Program-made: the position numbers and the translations under genes
Notes under the pieces: model-generated
What the model saw: only the letters and a program-made list of their open reading frames with translations
What the model was told of the DNA's origin: nothing
Databases searched by the model: none
Part shown: piece by piece, positions 46,354 to 57,539 of the stretch
How positions within the stretch are numbered: position 1 is the first letter of the stretch
Layout: every line of letters begins with the position of its first letter
Assembly: GCA_022036555.1 (NCBI GenBank)
Contig: CM039133.1
Location: forward strand, 1,553,184 to 1,617,183
From: Microstegium vimineum
Taxonomy: Eukaryota > Streptophyta > Magnoliopsida > Poales > Poaceae
Length of the DNA: 64,000 bases
Reading direction: 5' to 3'

Positions 46354-46611
46354 CTCCCTCCGTCCCAAATTATAAGACATCCCAAGAATCTTGGAGTCAA
46401 AGTATCTCAAGTTTTACCAAACTCATATGATAATATACTAACATTTATGATATCAACCACATATCACTAGAATCGTTATCAATTATATTTTTATACTATA
46501 CCTATTTGATATCATAAGTTGTTATAGTTTTCTCTATAATTATTGGTCAAACTTAAGATGCTTTGACTGTTCAGGATTCTTAGAATGTCTTATCATTTGG
46601 GATGGAGGGAG
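46354..46611. mobile_element. Stowaway MITE upstream of the auxilin-like gene
   Basis: CTCCCTCCGTCCCAAATTAT at the left, complementary right end ATTTGGGATGGAGGGAG, TA duplication at 46352-46353 and 46612-46613. 258 bp. Confidence 0.93.
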
Positions 46612-46698
46612 TATATAAAAACTTACGGAGCGCACTTGGGAGAACTTCTTTTTTATGATTTCCGAGCATCCAGTTTAGCTTGATAAATTCAAAACTAA

Positions 46699-46876
46699 GG
46701 GCTTGTTTGGTTTGTCCATCTAAACTTTAGTCTCTCTTAGATAATTTAGTTTGATTTAATCATTCTAAAGTAATTAGAGAGCACTAATGACCATTTAGTT
46801 CCGTTTAGTCATAGTATTGGGCTCTAAAGTGACTAAAATGTGAATAAAGTTTAGGAGACCCAAACCAAACCTGATA
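46699..46876. mobile_element. Tourist-like MITE upstream of the auxilin-like gene
   Basis: Left end GGGCTTGTTTGGTTTG, right part CAAACCAAACC, flanked by TAA at 46696-46698 and 46877-46879. 178 bp. The duplicate copy near 32415 reads straight through this point. Confidence 0.75.
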
Positions 46877-46920
46877 TAATTTAACATCTTTCATGGTAAA
46901 TGAAAAAAATGATAAAAATG

Positions 46921-47169
46921 TATTCATTCCGTTTGAAATTATAAGTCATTATAAAAATCTTAGGAAGTCAACAAATCTCAAGTTTGAACAAATTTATATA
47001 TAATAATATAATAAAGTTTACGATATTAATTAAGTATTATTAGATTCTTCATCAATTATATTTTTATAATATATCTATTTGATATCATAAATTTTTATAT
47101 TTTTTCTCTATAATTTGATAAAATTTACGGTCTTCAAGATTTTCAGAATGAATAATTTGAGATGGAGGA
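46921..47169. mobile_element. Diverged Stowaway MITE
   Basis: Left TATTCATTCCGTTTGAAATT and right AATTTGAGATGGAGGA are imperfect Stowaway ends and the interior matches other copies here (TTATAAGTCATTATAAAAAT). The target duplication is blurred. Confidence 0.65.
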
Positions 47170-47171
47170 CC

Positions 47172-47204
<33 letters not shown>
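47172..47204. repeat. Interrupted (TA)n microsatellite next to the TATA candidate
   Basis: TA dinucleotides with one TG interruption. Confidence 0.9.
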
Positions 47205-47431
47205 AAGAGAAAATTTAGCTTGAAAATGGGCGTGCCAACCTCCAGTAGCAGTAGGGCCCACCGTCAAGCACCCAACGAGGCAGCCAGCGAAGAAGGGAGA
47301 AAGACACATCACCCGCACTTCCTTCCCATCCCACCGCACCGCGTTCCTTCCCTGTCCCGACCCGATCTCCCACCGCGTCGGGATCCCCTCCCCTCCCCTC
47401 CCGCCTGGCCGCCGTCCCGTTCGCCGGAACC

Positions 47432-50400
47432 ATGGACGGCATCGAGGGTCTCCTGGCCCGCGACTTCGGCGTGCGGCCGCAGGGCAAGGCCGCCCCCATG
47501 TCCGGGTCCTCCCGCTCCACCGGATCCGGTGCCGGTGCCGCCGCATGGTCCAGCTACGGCAGATCCACCCCAGCCCCTTCCGTGGCCCCGTCCTACGACG
47601 ACCTCTTCGGCGCCCCCGCCCCCACACCCGCCCCCGCCTTCGACTCGCTCTTCGACTCGTTCAAGGGCCCCACCACCACCTCGCCTGCCCCCGCGTTCGA
47701 CGACGACATCTTCAACGCGGTCCCGGGTCTGCGCTCCACCTCCTCCTCCGCCGCGCCACGGTACGACGACGGCGTGTTCGGCTCCTCAGCGGCCCCGGCG
47801 TACGACGACGTGTTCGCTACCAGCGCCCGGTCCGCGGCGCCGCCGCCGCCCGCGTACGACGACGACCTCCTCGCGGGGTTCGGGAGCGGGCGGGCCGAGG
47901 AGAAGAGGCGGCCCGTGGCGGTCGACGACGACGACCTGCTCGCGGCGTTCGGGAGGAGCCCGTCTGAGGAGAAGAGGAAGCCGGTGCCGGCGAGGGAGGA
48001 CCGGATGGGGAGCGCGGGGTTCGATGATCTTATCCCTGGGTTCTCGGGGAGCAGCAGCAGCCCGCTGAGGAGTAGTAGGTGAGCAAAGCTCTGACCTTCC
48101 CTTCATTTGGATCTGGATTTGGCTTGGCTGCTAGTTCGTTTAGATCTTATAGAGGCTTTGTGGGCAATGTGAAAGTGGATGGATTGAAGTGCAATGTGTA
48201 AGCTAGATCCAATAATGTCTCGAGCTGCCTTTTACAATTCTAGAGCTTGTGCTTGGCTATGATTAGATTGACGAACATTAGCTTGTGTCACAAGCAAAGT
48301 GCATCAATTGGAACAGTTGAGATACGAAAAGAGATATGTATACTATAATCAACATAGTGAGCTCGTCATGAATAGGATTGATTCTGTTGTAACTTGGAAC
48401 TTGGAGAAGGAAGTGGAGAGACCAGTACTCAGGGCCTGTTTGGATTGGGGGGCAAAACATTTGTCTCTGTCACATCGAATCTCCCGTCCCTAATTTAGTC
48501 TATTTAAAATATACTAATTAAAAATGTAATTTGTTAGCCGGAGGCAACTTCGCGAGACGAATCTTTTAATATAAATTAGTCCATGTTTTGACAATGTTGT
48601 GCTACAGTAAATATTTGTTAATTATAGATTAACTTAGCTTAATAGAATCGTTTTGTTAAGTCCCGCAGGGGCATGTAATTAGTTTTATAAGTACTCTATT
48701 TTTAATACACTAAACTAGTGCCGAAAGATTCGATGTGACACAACAAATAAATTTCCCACGGAACCAAACACGCCCTCAATTGCCAGTACTATAGCAGAGA
48801 CCAGAGGAAACTTCACATTTACCTGATATATATTAGACTTGTAATTGTGGTTTGGGTGGTAGTTCTTAATCTCTAGTCTTATATTTGCAGATATATTTCA
48901 TCTTTAATTATGCCTCCTTACACAAATTGACCCAGCAACCATATGTTTATGATGTTGAAGCAACTACCTTTCTTAATCTCTTTTGTTAAGTATTCAATAC
49001 AGTGTGCTACTGTGCTGTTGTGGATATCACCACTTACTTTCCAGGTTTATGCAAATAGTAGCTCATTTCTTCTAAATCCTGTCAGTTATTCGTTTCAGTC
49101 CTGACAATTTCTTACGCTCACTATATTTTCCAGGAAGTCTAACGACGCTAACAAAATGAAGCCACCAATTCCAACTTCTAAACAGACCGCTAGCATGGCA
49201 GATGACCCATTGGTTGTTCTGGAAACAGCCTCTGCTTCAGGCTCTTCATATACATCCCCAGGTAGATCCACAGATCCCGTGGACGATCTGGATAAGTCTG
49301 CAAGCTTTGATGGCAAAGCTGCCGATAATACTGCTGATGACGATAGTTTATTTGAGGAATCAAGTGCTTTTGACCAGGCTCCAAAATCAGATCCTTTGTT
49401 TACCTCTGAACTCAATGGTCATGCCAAGGACACAAACCCGCCAAGTGTAGTCCGAGATTCCAGTCCTCTACACCATTCAATGGACAGAAATCCAGCACGT
49501 CAATCTTCTATGGAAGACTTTGATAACATCATGCCCAAGTCACAGTCTGCAAGGTATTCTGACATTCATGGTAACGATATGGAGGATCAGTCACCGAGAT
49601 CTACTGAATCTGAAGATGATATATGGCTTACAGTGTCTGAGATTCCCCTTTTCACAGCGCCAACTACTGCTCCACCACCCTCCAGATCACCACCTCTTCT
49701 TAAACGAAAGCCACTGGGAGCAAATGCAAATGGAAAGGAGAATGGGCATGCTCGTCAGTCTAGCCAAAATCACAACCATTACACAGATTTGCCAAAGCAA
49801 CCCGAGGTTTCTTCAATAGATGACCTGGAAGGTTTTGCCATGGGCAAACCTCAAATGCCTGCTTATGACAACAATGTTTCCGATGAAGACTTTGAAAGAA
49901 GCTCATCAGATCCTGAGGAGAAAGACAGACAAGAAAGATTGGAGAAAGAAAGGGAAATGAAGCAGATGGAGGAAATGGAGAGAGAGCGTAGAAGGCTTGA
50001 AAAGGAGAGGGAGTTGGAACAACAGAGAGAAAGAGAGAGAGAACGACAGGCAGTGGAGAGGGCTACAAAGGAGGCACGGGAGAGAGCAGCTGCTGAAGCT
50101 CGTGCAAAAGCTGAAAGAGAGGCACTCCAGCGCGCACAGCGTGCTGCTGTGCAAAGGGTTCAACAGGAAGCCCGTGAGAGGGCTGCAGTCGATGCGAAAG
50201 AAAGAGCAGCGAGGGTAGCTGCAGAAGCAAGGGAGAGAGCCGCTGCAGAAGCAAGGGAGAAGACAGCTGCAGAAGCCAAGGAGAAGGCAGCTGCTGAAGC
50301 CAAGGAGAAGGAGCGGACTGCTGCTAGGGAGAGGGCTGCAGCAGAAAGAGCTGCTGCTGAGAGAGCTCAGCAAGAAGCAAGGAAGAGAGCTGAACGAGCT

Positions 50401-53055
50401 GCAGTGGAAAGAGCTGCTACTGAGGCTCGAGAAAGGCAGGCAGCTGCAGCAGCCGCCGCCGCCGCAGCGGCTGCTTCAAGAGAAAAACAGAGCACACCAG
50501 ATGATCTTGAGTCATTCTTCGGTGCAGGTGCTCGTGCCAACAGTGCACCAAAGCAGAGGGCTCCAACACCTACAGTGGTAATTATATATCTGTTAAAATA
50601 TTCACATAAAAATGATTGCGCATCTCAGCCTGTTAGTACCTTTTGCTAACATTGGATGTTATAGGATTCTATGTTTGGTTTTGGAGCTCAAGGTTCAGGA
50701 ACCACTAATCGATCACAGAGAGCAGCATCAACTTCGGCTCCTGTGAGAAAAGTGGCGTCAGCCACAAGTTTTGGTGATGATCTGTCTGACTTATTTGGAG
50801 GTATTAGATTATTATAAGTCTTCCCAGAATAGCATTAATTTCATGGTTTTAAGTTTCTGCTGACTCCTAATTTACTGCCATACTAGTCTGTAATCCATTA
50901 TTTTTTCTTTCGTATTTCCAGCTCCTGCATCTTCTGACGTATTTCAAGAAGTTGCGGGAGAAACTGAAGAAAGAAGACGCGCTAGGTTAGAACGTCATCA
51001 GAGGACTCGTGAACGAGCGGTAATGTTCTGCAATTTGAGAATACAAACAAAAAATGTTCACTTTCACCTGTGCAATAAGTGTATTGCCTATTGTCTAGCT
51101 TATTCCTATGCTTTATAAGTCTACCTCTCCCTGTTATTACAAAGAAACAATAGCTACTCCATTCTCACTTCTGGTTGTTGTTTATTATATCTCCAGGCTA
51201 AAGCTCTGGCTGAGAAGAATGAACGAGATATGCAAGTACAGAGGGATCAGGCAGAGAGAGATGTATGTGCTAATGCTTTTCATATCTGGATCCACTTGAT
51301 TATGCTTATTTTAGTTCAAGGCAACACTCAGCATTCCGCATTATGTATAATTGTTTTAACTTTTTAAATAATCGTATCATCATTTTCTTAGTCAGTGATC
51401 ACAGCATGCTTTGGCCCTTTAGCTACTCTGGCTTGGATGCTAATAGTCCACTTGTTTCTTTGGGCATTCTGAATTACAGAGAATTGGAGACACTCTAGAC
51501 TTTGAAATTAAGAGGTGGTCTGCTGGGAAAGAGGGCAACTTGCGTGCTTTGTTATCAACTTTACAATATGTGAGTGGCTGATACTTTTGCTACTAGTGTG
51601 AAGCTAAGCTGCATGTGTTTTGGTGCAGTTGTATGTTCTTTTGAGCACTCTGTTTTTTTATGTAAACATGCTTGATATTTTCTTTTGTTCTATAAATACC
51701 ATTGTTACTTTGACCCCCCTTTTTGTTGTGGTTTACTTAGCATTCTTTTGGTATTAGGTATTCCCTCCGTATCATATTTAGAAGTCGTTTTGGAAAAGCT
51801 TTGGGTCAAACATTGGGAATATAAATCATGAATAACTTTTAAGTTGTTGAGATTGGAAATGTGAAAATTATATGAATGGATTTGTCTTGAAAAATACTTT
51901 CATAAAAGTATACATTTATCATTATTCCATAAATATTTTCATAGAAACAAGAGGTCAAAGTTGTGTTTGGAAGACCGTGTCGCTGTCCTAAACGACTTCT
52001 AAATATGATATGGAGGGAGTATACTCAATATGACCAAATGGTCCTGACTAAAATGGTACTATTAATTATTTTTTGTTGAGCCAACCTAATTCATGTATTG
52101 ATTTTGACTCAAGACCAACACATGGGGACCGGGTTTGGCTTTCTGGGTTTTTTTCTTTTGGTTAATGCTGTTGGTGGCTTGATATAACTTTCTTGATGGT
52201 ATACATTACAATGATAAATTTGGTGAATGTTCCTAACTTTTACCTGATAGCAATTTATATGTTTCATTTGTCAGTAGTTTATTTGAACTCTGTTTGGATG
52301 CAAGTCTGGTAAACCTAATATTAAATGGCAAGCACTCTGCAGAAACGAATTAATGAATGCCACATTATCAGAAGGGTCGAATACGTATTCCATTTACTAA
52401 TATATATACCTTCTTCTGAAACAGATACTTTGGGCAGAATGTGGATGGCAAGCTGTATCCTTGACTGATTTGATTACCGGAGCTGCTGTTAAGAAGCAGT
52501 ACAGAAAGGCGACACTATGCATTCATCCTGATAAGGTGCAGCAGAAGGGTGCAACACTTCAGCAGAAATATATTGCTGAAAAAGTCTTTGACATTCTCAA
52601 GGTATGTGTTCAACTTCTTTATTTAATAGTATAAAGATCCAAGTACAAATTCATTTGTATAGGAGAAGTAAATTTATTGTGATATCATAGGGCCATTGGA
52701 ACCGCTTGTGTTAACAACTTAACAAGAGTGCTTTGGCATCCATGGCGGTTCCTGAAAATAATTTAGCATTGGATTTACCATTCGTGATTAGGCAGTTCCT
52801 GCAATAATTTAGCATTGTATTTACCATTAGTAATTAGGAGGGGTTAGTGTCATTCCATGATAAGTATTGCATTTGTGACCAAGTTCTGGGAGTCCAGTTC
52901 TTACATCTGTGGTTCACATCACTGTGGGTCAGTGTCAATAGCCAATCACATTGTTGGTTTCTATTATCTGTCATTTTCAAGTTTTAAGTAGAACCTTTCA
53001 CCTTTTGTATTAACAGGAGGCATGGAACAAATTCAACTCTGAAGAGCTCTTTTGA
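47432..53055 (+). CDS. Auxilin-like/auxilin-related J-domain protein, 898 aa, 8 exons
   Basis: Exons 47432-48078, 49134-50577, 50665-50800, 50922-51019, 51197-51262, 51480-51569, 52425-52601 and 53017-53055 join in frame (2697 bases with stop), all with GT/AG borders. The N-terminal half is disordered, with repeated acidic-aromatic motifs (YDDLFG, FDSLF, YDDVF, DDDLL) of the kind that bind clathrin or adaptors. Residues about 475-665 form a long charged Glu/Arg/Ala helix. The C-terminal J domain (from residue 827, ILWAECGWQAVSL) has the HPD motif at about 861-863 (CIHPDKV) needed to stimulate Hsc70 ATPase. This is the arrangement of plant auxilin-related proteins, which uncoat clathrin vesicles in the cytosol, and the length is close to the Arabidopsis auxilin-related proteins (about 900 residues, from memory). 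The ATG opens the conserved MDGIEGLLARDFGV. Introns 1 and 6 carry MITEs. No lesion seen. Confidence 0.93.
48432..48775. mobile_element. MITE in intron 1 of the auxilin-like gene
   Basis: Ends GGGCCTGTTTGG and CCAAACACGCCC, flanked by TCA on both sides (48429-48431, 48776-48778). 344 bp with an internal segment around TAGCCGGAGGC. Looks like a Tourist/Harbinger-type or related grass MITE. Confidence 0.8.
51761..52019. mobile_element. Stowaway MITE in intron 6 of the auxilin-like gene
   Basis: TTCCCTCCGTATCATATTTA at the left mirrored by AAATATGATATGGAGGGAG, TA duplication at 51759-51760 and 52020-52021. Subterminal GAAGTCGTTTTGG/CTAAACGACTTC also inverted. Confidence 0.9.
52748..52838. repeat. 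Tandem duplication of about 45 bp in intron 7
   Basis: GTTCCTG...AATAATTTAGCATTG...ATTTACCATT...ATTAGG occurs at 52748-52792 and again at 52795-52838 with a few differences. Confidence 0.85.
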
Positions 53056-53528
53056 AGCAATCTCTGTGAATATAGATATAATGGACAGCTTAACTGTAAT
53101 ACCCAACATGAATTGCTGGAGTGGCAATGGCACAGATGAACAAAGTGAAAGCTCCACCTCAATTACCTTGGTTTAGCAGATTCTGTTCAGTTGCTCTTCC
53201 CTTCGTCCACTGTGTTCTTGTCCTGATCTCCATGGTACTTCCGTTCCACATCTATGTATATGTAGCCTTCTGTTCCTTCGAGGGCTAATGGCGTGTCTTC
53301 TTTTTGAAGATAGTTTTTTTTGGGGGTGGTTTGGCTCGCATTGTATCTCTTCTCAATATATATACTATTTTGTGTACAACAGACCACAGAAATTCAAACT
53401 ACACTCGCTGTCTAGCCTTGTTGATTTCTACATAGGGATGTACGATGTACATATTGTACCATAGTTTATTTGAAATGTGATTTGGTTTACTCAAACCTTT
53501 AACATGTATCTCCAATATATCCAGCTTA
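53056..53528 (+). other. 3' untranslated region and flank of the auxilin-like gene
   Basis: No coding sequence. The transcript end is not obvious; AT-rich sequence near 53350-53520 is a plausible region. Confidence 0.4.
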
Positions 53529-53656
53529 GGGCTTGTTTGGGTGTCCATGTATTTACTTCAACCTACATGTATTGAAGTGTATTTAAGCTAATTTTCACTC
53601 TAATCCACTTTAACCGATGTGGTTTAAGGTAAATACATGTGCATCCAAACAAAGCT
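53529..53656. mobile_element. Tourist-like MITE, 128 bp
   Basis: Left GGGCTTGTTTGGGTGTCCAT, right ATGTGCATCCAAACAAAGCT, flanked by TTA at 53526-53528 and 53657-53659. Interior shares CATGTATT...AGTGTATTTAAGCTAATTT with the element at 53955. Confidence 0.85.
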
Positions 53657-53717
53657 TTACCTATGTGTCCTGACATGTGCATTCAAATAAAGTTTTACCC
53701 ATGTATCCATGTCATAT

Positions 53718-53817
53718 GATGCCTCTGCAGTGTGCACCCTCAATTGCTGCCTGTTTCCAATTCCCGTTCCCCGTTCTCTTTTTTGAACTGAATTTGGTAA
53801 TTTTGTCTACTGTAAGT
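53718..53817 (+). repeat. Start of the F-box tandem duplication unit (partner 57218-57318)
   Basis: GATGCCTCTGCA, GTGCACCCTC, TTGTTTCCAATTCC-type sequence and GAACTGAAT match 57218-57318 almost base for base. This marks the left edge of a duplicated unit upstream of each F-box gene. Confidence 0.85.
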
Positions 53818-53954
53818 TCAGTTTCCATGAGCCATTAGAATCCGGGTTCCATCCAGCGTGAAATCCGAGACGGACATGGATAGCAGCATTTTGTTGCACG
53901 AGACGTGCGTGCGATTTCGAATTTGTACGGGCATTTTTAGAATCATCAACTTGA

Positions 53955-54080
53955 GATCTTGTTTGGATGTGTATTATTTGTCGTAATTCACATGTATTAA
54001 AGTATATTTAAACTAATTTCGAGTCTAATCTACTCTAATATATGTTGTTTAAGATAGATAAATACGGATCTAAACAAGAC
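53955..54080. mobile_element. Tourist-like MITE, 126 bp
   Basis: Left GATCTTGTTTGGATG, right GATCTAAACAAGAC, flanked by TTGA at 53951-53954 and 54081-54084. Same family as 53529-53656. Confidence 0.8.
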
Positions 54081-54137
54081 TTGAGTCACATAATAAGAAC
54101 CACTTATATGTAATAATAAATATACTTAAGAACCACC

Positions 54138-54305
54138 CACTACCAAAAAAGTAGACTTCTTCTAGTGTTTTTAATTAGTAGTAAAACACTACCACAAGTC
54201 ATAGTACATTTAAATTTTCACTGGAAAACATTTACTAGGGAATGTTTGTAGTACTATAAATTTTGAACTTCATCTCACTAGGAGAAGTTTTAGATTTTGG
54301 TAGTG
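54138..54305. mobile_element. Miniature CACTA element, 168 bp
   Basis: Ends CACTACCAAAA and TTTTGGTAGTG are perfect inverted repeats beginning CACTA. The 3-bp duplication ACC flanks them (54135-54137, 54306-54308), the target length of CACTA (En/Spm) transposons. No coding capacity. Confidence 0.88.
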
Positions 54306-54722
54306 ACCTACGTAAGTATTTACAAGTGGTTTTCTTAAGGATACTACCAATATAAATGATTTTCTAAAACTTGCAAATCGGGCTAAACAAATTGTTTACA
54401 GTTTTGTAGTAGCACCCTGAGAGTCATGCATTTTTTTTTCGCACGAAGTATGTGGTTGCGGTTTGTAGCTCAAGTCAAAGGTAGCTGGAATGCTGGATCT
54501 ACGAAAGGCGTGGTTGGAGTATTATGCATTATATGGTCACAAGATATATATAGCCACGTTTTGCAACCAAAAAAAAAAAAATCGCCAACTATCCCGTATC
54601 GTCCGGATCCAACATCGATGTATAAATATGACAATTACGGAGTACTTTATTTGCCCTAAGACTGCGCGACGTCGTTGCATGCCTCCCTGATCTGTATAGC
54701 GCATTGCGCGCAGTCCGCGTCC

Positions 54723-56244
54723 ATGGCGGCGGCGGCTCTACCCGACGACCTGATCGCTGTCGTCCTCGGCCGTCTCCCGGCGCGCAGCCTGGCGACGTCG
54801 CGTGGCGTCTGCAAAGCGTGGCGCGACCTCATCGACGAGGGCCAGCTGCTGCGCCGGTTCCTCCTCCCGCACTCGGTGCGCGGCCTCTTCATCAACTACG
54901 AGGACTACCACAGGTGCCACTTCTTGTCCCGGCCGGCGCCGACGCCGAGGTCGTTGCCGGAATACGCCGGCGGCCCCCGCCGGCGGATCGACGGCAGGTT
55001 TGATTTCATCGAGCGACATTATCAAGACCCCTACCACCCCAACAGCTCGTACGAAGTCGCAGATCACTGCAATGGCCTCGTCCTCTTCTTGGAAAGGACG
55101 GACATCGCTAGTGTGCTGCACGTGTGCAATCCCACCACGCGGTGGTCGGCGCGCCTGCCGCCGTTCCCCGCCGGCGGCGCGCAGTTGTTCTACAGTGCCT
55201 GGACCTGGGGCCGCCGCGCGTTCCTCGTCTTCGACCCTTTTGTGTCGCCGGAGTACTACAAGGTGCTGTTGGCCCCCGCGGAGCCAAAGAGGGAGGAGAT
55301 GGAGAACGGCGACAACGAACGCCGCCTGATGGAGTGGCCGCCGTCGGCGTGGACGGCGTGGCACGAGTTCTCGTCGAGCACCGGGAGGTGGGAGGAGAAG
55401 GTGTTCGTCCGGGAAGGCGAGGCGGCAGGGACGCCTGGGGATTTGCTGCTGTACGAGAGGGATTTGCTGATGTACGAGAGTGGATGGGGTGTGCAGCCCA
55501 CATGCCGCTATGCTGCCTACTGGAAGGGTGCACTCTACATTCACTGGCGTGGTGAATTTGTATCTAGGTAAATAGATAAAAATCTCACTTCACTATTCCA
55601 AACGTCGATCGATTGATATAGTATTTCTTTTTCTATCAATCTATCTATCTGTCTATATATCTGTGTTATTTTACAGATTGTCTTTGGTGGATGATAAGTA
55701 CAGAGTGATCAAAACGCCGATACAATTTGCCGAGTGCAAGAACCATGGTGTCAAGTCTTTTCTAGGTAGATCAGAGAAGGGAGTGTACATTGCCGCTATT
55801 GCTGAAGATGGTTTGGCCACACTTCGAGTTTGGACTCTCATCGAATCCGGTGACCAAACGGAGTGGGTGCCAAAGCATCAAACGAACCTCCAGATCAATA
55901 GAAAGGTGTCGCCGGAAATCAAGGGATTCGACAAACTGAAATATTGGGTGTTCGATCTTGATATTGGAAAGAAGAACCAAGATGTTTGCTGGAACTCGGA
56001 CGACGACGACAACATTGTCGACAATCCAGATGACCAACACGAGGTTTGCGCAAATGTCAAATTCCTTGGGTTTCATCCCTACAAGGAGGTTATCTTCTTG
56101 TGTAACGACGATTCCATCGCGGTGGCTTTTCACTTGAACAGCCCCAAGGTTCAGTATTTAGGACCAGTACACCTTGAGGATACCTACAATCATGGCATTC
56201 GTGAATCCTTTGTTTATACACCCTGCTTAATTGAAGATTATTAG
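54723..56244 (+). CDS. F-box protein with F-box-associated (DUF295-like) C-terminal domain, 470 aa
   Basis: Exons 54723-55567 and 55677-56244 join in frame (VSR|LSLVDD) with a canonical GT/AG intron; 1413 bases with stop. Residues 6-45 are an F-box: LPDDLIAVVLGRLPARSL, then RGVCKAWRDLI. The rest is a predicted beta-rich F-box-associated region with conserved DHCNGLVL, VCNPTTRWSARLP, RRAFLVFDP, GRWEEKVF, RYAAYWKGALYIH, FLGRSEKGVY and KFLGFHPYKEVIFL. Such proteins are usually substrate receptors of SCF ubiquitin ligases, binding SKP1 through the F-box; the substrate is unknown. I chose the Met before AAAALPDD because the earlier in-frame codon region is not conserved in the paralogues. It is the only intact member of three tandem copies, all on the plus strand. 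An acidic insert (DDDDNIVDNPDDQ) near residue 390 varies between the copies. Confidence 0.9.
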
Positions 56245-56349
56245 CAATCATCTGTCTTAGCAGTCAATCTTTTGTTCTTCTGAATAATCCTTGTTGTCAC
56301 TCTTTGTGATATCTATTATCTATCTATTTAGTTTATTTATCATGCTCGA

Positions 56350-56700
56350 CACAGACACGACATCACGACGGGCGCAGCGTGACGTAGCCGATCCGCAGTA
56401 GTAGTGCGCGCGGAGATCGGGTTGACGACGGCGCAGTGGGTCTACGCCGTCGAGAGGTTGAGGGCGAGGTGCAACGAGACGACGAGCGCGATGGCGACAA
56501 CAGAGCGCGACGACGACGAGGTCGACACGGACGCGGCAGCACGACGACGGCGCAGCGTGACGACGAGCTCGACACGGACGCGACAACACACGACGACGGC
56601 GCAGCGTGACGACAAGCGCGACGACGACGATCTCGGCACTGACACGATAGCACGACGACGGCGCAGCGTGTCTGCGAATCAAAGGGAGCCTGGTGGTGCC
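56350..56700. repeat. GC-rich degenerate repeat (ACGACGACGGCGCAGCG)
   Basis: The core GACGGCGCAGCGTG or a close variant occurs at about 56368, 56425, 56545, 56596 and 56656, with ACGACG and GACACGGACGCG between. Open frames on both strands here come from the repeat and composition and are not called genes. Confidence 0.75.
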
Positions 56701-56829
56701 GCGTTGGGACCTGGGCGTCGTGCAAGCAGCGGTTTTGCTAATCGCGCAGGGGAGCAGCTGCCGTCGTGCACGCACATGCGGCAGTTCCGCGGCATAGAAA
56801 GCGGGCGGTGCTGCATGCGATAGTTCCAC

Positions 56830-57217
56830 AGCAGAGAAAGCGGGCGGGCCGAGTCGCGGAGACGTTTTCAGCCGCGAGCTGGCCGGGGTTATTAGTTTAG
56901 GCGGAGACGATAACAGCCGTGTCTTTTTAGTTGTAGAGATTATTATCGTATCATCTTGGAACATTTGTCAAGAACTGTTATTTTCAGATTTTTAGTGTGT
57001 ATAGACTTTTCTCTCTACCACCACACGATGCATCCCTCCCTGCTTAAAACTTTTGTTGTGTCTTGGAACATCCCGATGCTGCCGCAACCACACGATGCAC
57101 CTCTCACTCTCTCCTAGTCGGATCTGAAGAACGCCGCCATCGCCTCACTGGCTCAACCGCTAGTCTTGGATCGGGCTGGGAGAACCGATGGTCGCCTCAT
57201 CAGCTCAACCACTAGTA
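56830..57217. other. Intergenic DNA between F-box units
   Basis: No gene seen. It ends where the duplicated unit restarts at 57218. Confidence 0.45.
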
Positions 57218-57318
57218 TGATGCCTCTGCACTGTGCACCCTCTATTGCTGCTTGTTTCCAATTCCGGTTCCCCATTTTCTCCTCTTTGAACTGAATTGTG
57301 TAATTTTGTGTACTGTAC
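57218..57318 (+). repeat. Second copy of the F-box duplication unit start
   Basis: Near-identical to 53718-53817. The spacing gives a duplication unit of about 3.5 kb containing one F-box gene. Confidence 0.85.
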
Positions 57319-57535
57319 TACCGGAGAATCGAACGTTGCCGAGAGTTAATTCTTTGCCGAACGCTTTTTTCATGCGCTCGGGAAAGAAATCTTTGCCGCT
57401 TGTCGAGGTTTTTTTTTTTACTCTTGACAAAGAAGCTTATTTATCGAGAGCTTTTTTCTTACACTTGGCAAAGAGCTCCTTGCCAAGTGTTTTTTTTTCG
57501 ACACTTGGCAAAAAGTTTTCAAAATATTTTGAAGC
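57311..57535. mobile_element. CACTA transposon end fragment
   Basis: After a degenerate CACTA-like end (TACTACCGGAGAATCG) come repeated, inverted words of the type TTTGCCGA, CTTTGCCG, ACTTGGCAAAGAG, CTTGCCAAGTG and CACTTGGCAAAA. This is the subterminal repeat pattern known from grass CACTA elements. The other end and any transposase are missing. Confidence 0.65.
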
Positions 57536-57539
57536 AGTA

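Larger units (their letters stand above)
46120..47431 (+). promoter_or_regulatory. Auxilin-like gene upstream region (block B3) carrying three MITEs
   Basis: Collinear with the duplicate at 26.06-26.3 and 32.2-32.7 kb. Three MITEs (46354-46611, 46699-46876, about 46921-47169) occupy most of it and are absent from the duplicate. A TA-rich stretch at 47172-47210 ending TATATAAAGAGA is the best TATA candidate, about 225 bases before the ATG. The leader region matches the duplicate closely (GCCAGCGAAGAAGGGAGAAA). Confidence 0.65.

Noticed and set aside
49906..50373. 155-codon minus-strand frame opposite the auxilin-like gene
   Set aside because: It is the complement of the Glu/Arg/Ala-rich helix of exon 2, giving a Ser/Leu/Cys-rich translation with no independent support.
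54738..55544. 268-codon minus-strand frame opposite F-box copy 1
   Set aside because: Shadow of the GC-rich F-box exon. The plus-strand frame has clear domain conservation across three paralogues.
56320..56964. 214-codon minus-strand frame in the GACGGCGCAGCG repeat region
   Set aside because: Made of repeated Arg/Ser/Ala words from the repeat itself.
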